From: Hyphomicrobiaceae bacterium
GTDB lineage: Bacteria; Pseudomonadota; Alphaproteobacteria; Rhizobiales; Hyphomicrobiaceae
Reading direction: 5' to 3'
NCBI GenBank assembly: GCA_002919265.1
Contig: PKEY01000067.1
Coordinates: 27,699 to 91,698 of the forward strand
Length of the DNA: 64,000 nt
Part shown: in pieces, positions 52,239-59,811 of the stretch
Layout of the letters: each line of letters begins with the position of its first letter
Numbering within the stretch: the first letter of the stretch is position 1
Notes under the pieces: model-generated
Told to the model about the DNA's origin: nothing
Databases searched by the model: none
The model's input: only the letters and a program-made list of their open reading frames with translations
Position numbers and translations under genes: made by a program

Positions 52239-52856
52239 ATGCGGCTTCGTCTGCTGGGCCTGGTAGTTGTCGGACTGGTCTTCGGCGCGCTGCTTGCACT
52301 GGCCATCCTGCCTGGCGCGCGCGAACAACTCATCGCGCGCATTGAGCCGCTCGGCGTGACCTCGGTCGGCAAGGCCTCCGTCGGCGGCCCATTCACGTTG
52401 ACGGATCACACGGGCCGGCGAGTGACGGACAAAGACTTCCGCGGCAAGTACATGCTCGTGTACTTCGGGTTCACCTTCTGCCCTGACGTTTGCCCCACAG
52501 GGCTGCAGGTGATGGCTGCGGCGCTTGAGGAGCTTGGCCCCAAAGCCGAGCAAATCGTGCCTATTTTTATTAGCGTCGATCCTGAACGCGACACGCCTGA
52601 GCAGCTGGCCATGTATGTGCCCAGCTTTCATTCACGACTTGTCGGGCTAACGGGCACTCCGGAGGAAATACAGGCCGTCGCCAAAGCCTATCGGGTCTAC
52701 TACCGCAAGGTGAAGGACGAGAAGTCGACTGCCGAATACACCATCGACCACACGTCGATCATCTACCTTATGGACCCCAACGGCGAGTTCGTTGCGCATT
52801 TCACGCATGCGACTCCCGTCGACGTGATGGTAGAAAAACTCCGAAAAGTGTTGTAA
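52239..52856 (+). CDS. SCO1/SenC family copper chaperone
   Basis: A 205-residue thioredoxin-fold protein anchored by an N-terminal helix (LRLLGLVVVGLVFGALLALAIL) and facing the periplasm. Copper ligands are C81 and C85 in FTFCPDVCPTGLQ and the His in YTIDHTSIIYLMDP; the SCO fingerprint VDPERDTPEQL is also present. SCO/SenC delivers copper to the CuA or CuB centre of cytochrome oxidase or reduces its cysteines. ATG at 52239 is preceded by AAAGGGAG. It follows the ABC-2 exporter genes and is within 2 kb of regB, echoing the regB-senC-regA linkage of other alphaproteobacteria. Confidence 0.95.
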   Translation: MRLRLLGLVVVGLVFGALLALAILPGAREQLIARIEPLGVTSVGKASVGGPFTLTDHTGRRVTDKDFRGKYMLVYFGFTFCPDVCPTGLQVMAAALEELGPKAEQIVPIFISVDPERDTPEQLAMYVPSFHSRLVGLTGTPEEIQAVAKAYRVYYRKVKDEKSTAEYTIDHTSIIYLMDPNGEFVAHFTHATPVDVMVEKLRKVL

Positions 52857-52905
52857 CTCCTCCTGATCTTCCTTCTCTCCACGAATCGATGCAGAGTGGG
52901 GAGGT

Positions 52906-52924
52906 GGTCGCATTCAATGCGACC
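52906..52924 (+). terminator. Hairpin after the SCO1 gene
   Basis: GGTCGCA (52906-52912) / TGCGACC (52918-52924) with loop TTCAA, 50 bases after the SCO1 stop. No T-run follows, so it is a weak terminator candidate. Confidence 0.4.
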
Positions 52925-52998
52925 TCCTGTCCGAGCCTGCCGCAAGAGCGGGCCAGGGACGTGCTGAGTATGAGGGACAAAAAAACGGGGGTGTCAGC

Positions 52999-54552
52999 AT
53001 GCTCTACCACTGGTACGAGCTGAGTCATGCTGCCGTAAGACCAGCTCGCGTTGCAGCGAATGCTGGCCGACTATTCTTCAACAACCCCCTTAACCCCCTC
53101 ACCCACACCGATTTTGGCCGCCATGCCGCGGCCGCTTGCGAAGTTTTCGAGCGGACAACACGCCGCTACGGCAAGCCGGAGTTTCGCATAAAGCAAACGA
53201 CAGTGGACGGCGCACCTGTCGGCGTAACGGAAAAGGTTGTCTGGCAGCGCCCGTTCTGCCGCCTCATTCATTTCGTTCGGGATTTGCCTCAAGAACGGCG
53301 CGCCCAGGATCCGCGCCTTCTCCTCGTCGCTCCGATGTCGGGGCATTTCGCGACACTGCTGCGTGGTACGGTCGAGACGTTTCTCCCGACGCATGAGGTT
53401 TACATCACCGACTGGCAGGACGCCCGCGATGTGCCTCTGACGGCCGGCTTCTTCGATCTCGACGATTACATCGACTACATGCGCGACATGTTCCGCTTCT
53501 TTGGCGGAGACGTGCATGTGTTTGCCGTATGCCAGCCCTCGGTTCCGGTGTTGGCCGCGGTCGCCCTTATGGAAGAAGAGGACGATCCGTGCGTGCCCCT
53601 TACGATGATCATGGCGGGCGGACCTATTGATACGCGTGTAAGTCCGACGGTCGTCAACAAGCTTGCCGAAGAACGCGGTACGGACTGGTTCCGCCGGAAC
53701 GTCATAACCACTGTGCCCTGGCCGCAGTTGGGTGCTGGCCGACGCGTCTATCCAGGCTTTCTGCAGCTGACGGGGTTCATGACCATGAACCTCGATCGCC
53801 ATCTCAAGGCGCACAAGGATCTCTTCTATCACCTCGTGCGCGGCGACGGAGATTCCGCGGAGAAGCACCGCGAGTTCTACGACGAATATCTCGCGGTGAT
53901 GGACCTCACGGCAGAGTTCTACCTGCAGACCGTCGACACCGTCTTCGTCCGCCACCTGCTGCCCAAAGGCGAGATGATGCACCGGGGTCGCAAGGTAGAT
54001 CCGACGGCCATCCGCCGCGTGCCTTTAATGACCATCGAAGGCGAGAAGGACGACATTACTGGCGTCGGTCAGTGTAAAGCCGCCCACGATCTTTGCGTAA
54101 ACATTCCCGAAGATGCCAAAGAGCACTTCGTCTGTCCCAAGGTCGGTCACTACGGCATCTTCAACGGCTCGCGGTTTCGGGCTGAAATTGCACCACGGAT
54201 TGCACGGTTCATCCGAAAACACGACGAGCGCGCCAGAACGCTCGACGAACTCGCCCACCTCAGCAGCCTCAACGCCGCAACGGAATGCGGCACCAACAAC
54301 GAACTCGCTTCCCTCGCATTCTCATTCGCGCCAGCCAACGACAGCAATCCTGATCCCATGTTGGAGAAACTGAAAGCGCAGGGATTGGGGAGCCTCGAGC
54401 CAAAGTTCCGCGAAACTCACTCCATCAATATCAACGGGCCACTTGCTGCCTCATTTCGCATGATGGCCCTCGCCGGCAGCCTTTTCCTGGAAAACCTCTT
54501 CCACTGGCCCTTCCCGCCAAATTCCGGCGATACACAAAGCAATCGCTCATAA
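52999..54552 (+). CDS. phaZ: Intracellular polyhydroxyalkanoate depolymerase with C-terminal extension
   Basis: A 517-residue alpha/beta hydrolase of the intracellular PhaZ family. The nucleophile cysteine C178 lies in VFAVCQPSVPVLAA, the usual position for this type, and DITGVGQ and KVGHYGIFNGSRFR carry the conserved Asp and His regions. It depolymerises native PHA granules when carbon is short. Family members are about 400-430 residues; this one has a further 100 residues after FIRKHDERA, low in charge order, with a helix-like AASFRMMALAGSLFLENLFHWPF near the end. That tail resembles a granule- or membrane-binding amphipathic segment. No phasin gene is adjacent; phaC is 3.1 kb away. Confidence 0.92.
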   Translation: MLYHWYELSHAAVRPARVAANAGRLFFNNPLNPLTHTDFGRHAAAACEVFERTTRRYGKPEFRIKQTTVDGAPVGVTEKVVWQRPFCRLIHFVRDLPQERRAQDPRLLLVAPMSGHFATLLRGTVETFLPTHEVYITDWQDARDVPLTAGFFDLDDYIDYMRDMFRFFGGDVHVFAVCQPSVPVLAAVALMEEEDDPCVPLTMIMAGGPIDTRVSPTVVNKLAEERGTDWFRRNVITTVPWPQLGAGRRVYPGFLQLTGFMTMNLDRHLKAHKDLFYHLVRGDGDSAEKHREFYDEYLAVMDLTAEFYLQTVDTVFVRHLLPKGEMMHRGRKVDPTAIRRVPLMTIEGEKDDITGVGQCKAAHDLCVNIPEDAKEHFVCPKVGHYGIFNGSRFRAEIAPRIARFIRKHDERARTLDELAHLSSLNAATECGTNNELASLAFSFAPANDSNPDPMLEKLKAQGLGSLEPKFRETHSININGPLAASFRMMALAGSLFLENLFHWPFPPNSGDTQSNRS

Positions 54553-54695
54553 GCGCACCATAGTTTCCTCAGTACCCAGTGACTCTTGGCAGCCACACTG
54601 CAGTTGTCGGCTGTTGTGGATGACTATTTCTGATTGGCACTGTGCTCATCTGCCCTGCTACAGGCGAATTGGGGAACACTTCTGAGGTCGGAAGC

Positions 54696-55445
54696 ATGAG
54701 AAAGGGGCGCTCGACCGGCAAACGAGCCTCGAAAGAACTCCATCTCCAGGGCATTCCCGCGACCGTCGAAGTCCGGCACCACCCCATGGCACAACGCATG
54801 ACGCTACGCGTGAGCCGCACGCGACGCGCGGTAATCGTGACGTTGCCGATGCAGTGCGATCTGGAGCAGGCCGGGCAGTTCGTTTCTCGACATATCGATT
54901 GGGTCAACGCCCGGCTTGGAAGCCTTCCGGAGCCAATCCCGTTTGCCGACGGCGCCGAAATACCGCTTCGCGGTGTTCCACACACCGTCCGTTTTCTTGG
55001 TTATTTGCGCCGCGGAAGCGTCGTTTCTGTCGAAGAAGGCGCCGATGATCGGCCGGAGCTTGTCGTTTCTGGGGAGCTGGAGCACGCGCCCCGACGTCTG
55101 CAGGATTGGCTCATCTCGCAAGCCCGCACCGATCTTGAGAAGCGTGTCGCGTGGCATGCCGCCAATTTGAAGCTGAAGCCGCGCGGCATCAGCGTGCGCG
55201 ATCAAGTGAGCCGCTGGGGCTCCTGCTCCACCACAGGCATGCTGTCATTCTCGTGGCGCCTGATCCTCGCGCCGCCGCTCATCTTGGATTATGTCGCTGC
55301 GCACGAGGTGGCCCATCTCGCAGAGATGAATCACGGGCCGCGCTTCTGGGCACTGGTGCGCAAGACGATGCCGCGGATGGACGAGGCCAAGGAGTGGCTT
55401 CGGGTCTACGGCATGGATCTGCATCGCTTCGGCAGCGAAGCCTAA
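54696..55445 (+). CDS. YgjP-like zinc metallopeptidase (DUF45/SprT-like)
   Basis: A 249-residue cytoplasmic protein with the zinc motif HEVAHLAEMNHGPRFW (H-E-x-x-H, third His at +11 from the first) and the preceding VSRWGSCSTTGMLSFSWRLILAPP that is diagnostic of the YgjP/DUF45 family. Members are predicted peptidases with an unknown substrate, often near DNA-repair or RNA-modification genes. The ATG at 54696 has GAGGTCGGAAG in front; the frame extends 18 codons upstream without support. It is monocistronic. Confidence 0.9.
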   Translation: MRKGRSTGKRASKELHLQGIPATVEVRHHPMAQRMTLRVSRTRRAVIVTLPMQCDLEQAGQFVSRHIDWVNARLGSLPEPIPFADGAEIPLRGVPHTVRFLGYLRRGSVVSVEEGADDRPELVVSGELEHAPRRLQDWLISQARTDLEKRVAWHAANLKLKPRGISVRDQVSRWGSCSTTGMLSFSWRLILAPPLILDYVAAHEVAHLAEMNHGPRFWALVRKTMPRMDEAKEWLRVYGMDLHRFGSEA

Positions 55446-55458
55446 AGCCCACCAGCCG

Positions 55459-55752
55459 TCAAACGGCTTCTCTGAAAGGCTGAACGAAAATTGCGCCCAA
55501 AATGGCCAACAGTGCGCGCGTTGCAATCACGAATCCCATGAACACAAGCTGGCGTTCCTCAATCAGGAACCAGATGAAGGTATTGTATCTCGGCTCGATG
55601 CCCGTGCTCGTGAGCCACGACTTTAATCCGCTGGCAAGCTGAAACAGCTCCTGCATAGTCTCAGGAGACCAAAACCAGACGGCACCCATGGCCAAGGCGC
55701 CAATGATGAGCGATGCCATCATCCCGGTCGTTGCCAGCAATACTCTGAGCAT
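55459..55752 (-). CDS. Small membrane protein, unknown function
   Basis: A 97-residue protein with two hydrophobic segments, one at the N-terminus (LLATTGMMASLIIGALAMGAVWFW) and one near the C-terminus (LVFMGFVIATRALLAILGAIF), joined by a polar loop containing several aromatic residues (SPETMQELFQLASGLKSWL). GGAG sits 6 bases before the ATG at 55752. I do not recognise the family. It converges on the YgjP-like gene with a 13-base gap. Confidence 0.55.
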   Translation of the reverse strand: MLRVLLATTGMMASLIIGALAMGAVWFWSPETMQELFQLASGLKSWLTSTGIEPRYNTFIWFLIEERQLVFMGFVIATRALLAILGAIFVQPFREAV

Positions 55753-56000
55753 ATTCGCTCCATTCGTCGTCAGCCTGGAAAATGTTGCGCAGCCATAGGC
55801 CCGCCAACGGGAAGATGCCAACAAATCATGTTCGAACTTAAGCGATTCGAAGGGTGAGCAGGGGCTTTGGGTGCCTGTGCAAGACTGGGCTGAATCACGG
55901 CCGAGGGCGTCAGCTTAAGTCCAGCATCGCGCATTATCCCTCGCAGCACGGTCAGAAGAGCCGGGAGACATTCAGCCCCGTTTCGCCGCACGGAGAAGCC

Positions 56001-56096
56001 ATGCACGTTATCGCCGTAGTCTTGGCGAGCCAGTTTCTGGTTGGTGTTGCGATTGCCCTGTCGGCGGCAGTGATTTTGCCATTGCTGGGCGGTTAA
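56001..56096 (+). CDS. Putative 31-residue single-helix membrane peptide
   Basis: ATG at 56001, preceded by GGAG 7 bases upstream. The peptide is one hydrophobic helix, HVIAVVLASQFLVGVAIALS, closed by VILPLLGG. There is no further domain. Small membrane peptides of this size usually modulate a larger membrane complex, but there is no evidence here beyond the ribosome site and hydrophobic pattern. Confidence 0.35.
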   Translation: MHVIAVVLASQFLVGVAIALSAAVILPLLGG

Positions 56097-56166
56097 GCGG
56101 CACGTTTTTACTGGTTCGGCACGATGATGCGAGCAACAATAGCCGCACCAGTGTCAGGCCGTCGGC

Positions 56167-56250
56167 ATGAGCAGCACATTCGGATACGTCGTCGCGATCG
56201 GATTCGTCCTCGCCGTTCTGTGCGTGGTTTGGTACGCGAGCCGCAAATAG
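56167..56250 (+). CDS. Putative 27-residue single-helix membrane peptide
   Basis: ATG at 56167 and TAG at 56248. The peptide starts MSSTFGYVVAIGFVLAVLCV and ends WYASRK: a short polar start, one hydrophobic helix of about 17 residues and a basic end, the layout of a genuine positive-inside membrane peptide. The upstream ribosome site is weak. It lies 70 bases after another small hydrophobic frame. Confidence 0.35.
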   Translation: MSSTFGYVVAIGFVLAVLCVVWYASRK

Positions 56251-56258
56251 GCGTGGCT

Positions 56259-56552
56259 TCAGGTGATTTCGGGCTTCTCGCCTGAAATTGGCAAGCACTC
56301 CGGATGTTCGCGGACGAAGTGGCGAAGAACGTGCAATAGCGTTCGCACGTGATCGGTATCGCCGCGCTCCTGCGCAGCCTGAATGTCGTCGACGATCATT
56401 TCCCGGATACGCTCTGACCCATGTTCCTGCTTCATGAGGTACTCGGCCAAGGCGCACGCTGCCGGCTCTGGCAGGTGCTCATGCCCTGCAATGGCCAGAA
56501 CTTCGTCGCGGCTCAGTCCAGAAAAGGCGATCATGTCTTCGACCGTAATCAT
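56259..56552 (-). CDS. Small helical protein, unknown function
   Basis: A 97-residue soluble, largely helical protein (MITVEDMIAFSGLSRDEVLAI, later EHGSERIREMIVDDIQAAQERGDTDHVRTLLHVLRHFVREHPEC). No cofactor motif and one Cys near the end. Conserved small proteins of this kind occur in Hyphomicrobiales, but I cannot name a family. GGGAG precedes the ATG at 56552; the frame is open 10 codons further upstream. Confidence 0.65.
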   Translation of the reverse strand: MITVEDMIAFSGLSRDEVLAIAGHEHLPEPAACALAEYLMKQEHGSERIREMIVDDIQAAQERGDTDHVRTLLHVLRHFVREHPECLPISGEKPEIT

Positions 56553-56658
56553 GGCACTGCTCCCTTTGGCTGGTCGAAGCATCTCCCGTTGATTTGCGCG
56601 CCAACCCGAAACAACCCAAGGCTCCCGCGGGGGTGGTCAGGGCGCCAGCTCTCAATTC

Positions 56659-57642
56659 CTAGGGAATGAGCACGGCAGCACCCGTCAGCTGGCCTTCGCG
56701 TAAACGGCGCAAAGCCTCGTTTGCCTCCTCGAGCGGAAATGTTTCGACAGTCGTCTTCACCGGCACCTTGGGCGCGAGCGCGAGAAACTCGATCGCATCC
56801 TCGCGTGTGAGGTTGGCGACGGAGCGCACCTCGCGCTCATGCCACAGCAGCTCATACGGGAACGAGGGTATGTCGCTCATGTGGATGCCGCCGCACACAA
56901 CCCTACCGCCCCGAACCATTGCCTGGAGCGCTGCCGGGACAAGCGTGCCGACTGGGGCAAAGATGATGGCAACGTCGAGCGGCCGCGGCGGCAGCTCGTC
57001 CGAACCGCCTGCCCATTCCGCGCCGAGTGACCGTGCAAATTCCTGAGCCGCCTTGTCGCCCGGGCGAGTAAACGCGTAAATGCGCCGCCCTTCGTATTTC
57101 GCGACTTGAGCCACGATATGGGCTGCCGCGCCGAACCCGTAAATGCCAAGCTCTCGCCCCGGTCCGGCCAGCTTCAATGAGCGATATCCTATGAGGCCCG
57201 CACACAGCAGCGGCGCCGCAGCGGCGTTCTCGTAATCTGGCGGCAGCAGAAAACAGTAATCGGCGCGCGCGGCCGCATATTCGGCATATCCGCCATTGAT
57301 CGTGTAACCGGTAAAGCCCGGTCGTTCGCACAAATTTTCGCGCCCGGCTTGGCAATAGCGGCAGGTTCCGCAGGTACTTCCTAGCCAAGGGATGCCCACG
57401 CGATCCCCCGGCTTGAACGCCGTAACCCCCTCTCCAAGCTCCGTGACGTAGCCGACAACTTCATGCCCCGGAATGATTGGCAGTTTCGGATCCGGGAGCT
57501 CGCCATCGACCACGTGGAGATCGGTTCGGCAAACGCCGCACGCAGTCACCCGCACGACAATTTCGCCCGGCCCTGGCTCCGGAATCGGAATATCACGGAG
57601 CTTCAATTCGGTTCTCGGTTGCTCGAGCACCATCGCACGCAT
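56659..57642 (-). CDS. Zinc-dependent alcohol dehydrogenase
   Basis: A 327-residue medium-chain dehydrogenase with catalytic zinc ligands in [11 protein letters not shown] and [11 protein letters not shown] and an intact structural zinc lobe ([18 protein letters not shown]). The coenzyme fold is [30 protein letters not shown], with GxGxxxH rather than the usual GxGxxG, seen in a distinct bacterial subgroup of zinc alcohol dehydrogenases. The expected reaction is NAD(P)-linked oxidation of primary alcohols. It follows phaC by 21 bases on the same strand, so it is probably cotranscribed with PHA synthase. Confidence 0.92.
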   Translation of the reverse strand: MRAMVLEQPRTELKLRDIPIPEPGPGEIVVRVTACGVCRTDLHVVDGELPDPKLPIIPGHEVVGYVTELGEGVTAFKPGDRVGIPWLGSTCGTCRYCQAGRENLCERPGFTGYTINGGYAEYAAARADYCFLLPPDYENAAAAPLLCAGLIGYRSLKLAGPGRELGIYGFGAAAHIVAQVAKYEGRRIYAFTRPGDKAAQEFARSLGAEWAGGSDELPPRPLDVAIIFAPVGTLVPAALQAMVRGGRVVCGGIHMSDIPSFPYELLWHEREVRSVANLTREDAIEFLALAPKVPVKTTVETFPLEEANEALRRLREGQLTGAAVLIP

Positions 57643-57663
57643 GGCTTGGCCTCTTTCGAGCGA

Positions 57664-59556
57664 TCACGGCTGCAATACGTAACTCCCGGGCGCATCCATC
57701 AGTGGCCGGTATCCCTTTTCGGGCGCGCCCAAGGGCGGAGGATCGATCCAGTCGCCGGACCTCTTTGCCAGCCAGTTAGCCCACTCCGGCCACCAGGAGC
57801 CCTGTTTTACGGGTGTCTCCTCGAACCAGCTATCTGCGTCCATGTAGACGTCGTCGTGGGTCTTGGTAGCGACACGATAATGCCGCCGCGGATGCCCAGG
57901 CTCGGCAACGACTCCGGCGTTGTGACCGCCGTTCGTCAGCACAAACGTCACTTCCGTATCGAAAAGCAGATGAACTTTGTAGACCGATTTCCAGGGTGCA
58001 ACGTGATCTGTCTCTGTCCCAACCGCGAATACCGGCACCCGAATATCCCTCAGCGCGATTGGCCGGCCGTCCGCAACGTAGCGACCAGCGGCAAGGTCGT
58101 TATTAAGGAATAAGTAACGCAGATATTCGGAATGCATTCGATATGGCATCCGGGTCGTGTCCGCATTCCAGGCCATGAGGTCGAACATCGGCTGCCGCTC
58201 GCCCAGCATGTATTCGCGGATGATCCGTGACCAGATAAGATCGTTCGAGCGTAACAGTTGGAAGGTGCCGGCCATCTGGTAATTACCGAGAAAGCCTTGC
58301 ATCTTCATCATGTCCTCGAGGAAGACGAGCTGGCTCTCATTTATAAAAAGAGTGAGTTCTCCGGCTTCCTGGAAATCGACTTGCGCTGCGAAGAACGTCA
58401 GTGTCTTGAACGGGTTTTGACGAGAGCGAGCCAACGCCGCCGCCGCGATCGCCAGCAACGTGCCACCCAGGCAGTAACCGACGCCGTGAATATCGGCATC
58501 GGGAACAACAGCCTTCACAGCATTGACCGCTTCCAAAACTCCCAGCCGCCGATAGTCCTCGAAACCGATGTCGCGATCCTCCGCGGTCGGGTTTTTCCAG
58601 GAAATCATGAAAACCGTGAAGCCCTGCGAGGTAAGGTATTCCACGAGAGATTTTCCCGGCCGCAAATCGAGAATGTAATACTTCATAATCCAGGCCGGCA
58701 CGATCAGCACCGGCTCCGGGCGCACCTTGTCCGTGATCGGCTCGTACTGGATAAGCTCCATGAGGCGATTACGGTAAATGACCTTCCCCGGGCTGAGTGC
58801 CAGCGTTTCGCCAACCTTGAACTGCTCCGTGCCGGGGGGAGGCCGCTCGTTCAGAGCCCGCTGCCAATCGTCAATGAAATTCAGGTAGCCGCGGATAAGA
58901 TTTTGCCCGCCTTCCGCGACCGTTTTTCGCAAAACCTCAGGATTGGTCCAGAAGAAATTCGAGGGCGAAAAAACGTCGAGGATCTGCCGCGTCGCGAATT
59001 CAACCTCACGCTCATGCTGCGGAGTGACACCGCGGACGTTGGTTGTGGCGTTGTGCCACCACTGCTGATTAAGCAAGAATGCCTGGTGGATGACATTGAA
59101 CGGCCATTGATGCCACTCCGGCGCACGGAAGCGCGGATCGTTGGGCAGGGGCTCAATGCACGGCGCCGTTCCCTGCGGATTTAGGAAACAAGCTGCCGCA
59201 TAACGCGCCAGCCGCGCCGCTTTTCGCAAAGCTTTCTCAGAGAGCTGCAACCGCTTGCCGGGAGACCAGGCCAGATGAATGAGCCAATCGAAATAGGCTT
59301 CGAAAAGGGCAGCCGGCGAGAGGCCCAGCGTGAATCGGGAGGTCAGATAATTCAGAGATTGATCAAGCGCCTCACCAAAAACCGCGGAGGCATCAACGTC
59401 GTAGATGGCCGACCGCGGTTGAATTGTGGGCTTCGAGCTTGCGCGAGCTTCACCGCGCCGCACGGAAGTCTTGGCCACTGGCTTGCTCTCCTCTCGAACG
59501 CTGTCGGAGCGCCGCTTGGAGCTTGCCCTCTCAGCCGATCTTTCCGTTGAATCCAT
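57664..59556 (-). CDS. phaC: Class I polyhydroxyalkanoate synthase PhaC
   Basis: A 630-residue enzyme that polymerises 3-hydroxyacyl-CoA into PHA at granule surfaces. The lipase-like box is [12 protein letters not shown] with the nucleophile C362; the catalytic Asp is in [13 protein letters not shown] and the His in [10 protein letters not shown]. The N-terminal poly(3-hydroxybutyrate) polymerase domain ([12 protein letters not shown] ... FTNPE-like FWTNPEVL) is present. The first 50 residues form a charged, Ser/Arg-rich tail not found in most class I enzymes (about 590 residues). ATG 59556 is preferred over a TTG at 59577. No phaA, phaB or phaR is adjacent; an alcohol dehydrogenase gene follows. 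Confidence 0.95.
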   Translation of the reverse strand: MDSTERSAERASSKRRSDSVREESKPVAKTSVRRGEARASSKPTIQPRSAIYDVDASAVFGEALDQSLNYLTSRFTLGLSPAALFEAYFDWLIHLAWSPGKRLQLSEKALRKAARLARYAAACFLNPQGTAPCIEPLPNDPRFRAPEWHQWPFNVIHQAFLLNQQWWHNATTNVRGVTPQHEREVEFATRQILDVFSPSNFFWTNPEVLRKTVAEGGQNLIRGYLNFIDDWQRALNERPPPGTEQFKVGETLALSPGKVIYRNRLMELIQYEPITDKVRPEPVLIVPAWIMKYYILDLRPGKSLVEYLTSQGFTVFMISWKNPTAEDRDIGFEDYRRLGVLEAVNAVKAVVPDADIHGVGYCLGGTLLAIAAAALARSRQNPFKTLTFFAAQVDFQEAGELTLFINESQLVFLEDMMKMQGFLGNYQMAGTFQLLRSNDLIWSRIIREYMLGERQPMFDLMAWNADTTRMPYRMHSEYLRYLFLNNDLAAGRYVADGRPIALRDIRVPVFAVGTETDHVAPWKSVYKVHLLFDTEVTFVLTNGGHNAGVVAEPGHPRRHYRVATKTHDDVYMDADSWFEETPVKQGSWWPEWANWLAKRSGDWIDPPPLGAPEKGYRPLMDAPGSYVLQP

Positions 59557-59811
59557 GGATTGAACTCTCTCACGCAACGCGCCTTGCTAAGGCGACATGA
59601 CCGGACGATCATTGATGCCGGTCAAGCTGATCGTAAAAGCCCAGCGAATGCCTGCTCCGCAACGCCTTACAACCGGGTTTGGTTCAGAGGCGCCTGCGTC
59701 ATGCGTGCTTCGCCATGGCCCCTTGCGAAAATGACCATGGAAAAGGTAGGCGTGTCAGTGCCATAGTCCCCGCCCGTATACAGGGCTCTTCATCAGAACA
59801 GCGAAAGTGAC

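Noticed and set aside
53071..53982. 303-codon minus-strand frame opposite phaZ
   Set aside because: Antisense to the depolymerase catalytic region; His/Arg-rich without a family.
56008..56457. 149-codon minus-strand frame opposite the small membrane peptides
   Set aside because: Arg-rich, overlaps the better supported helical protein gene at 56259-56552 and has no ribosome site.
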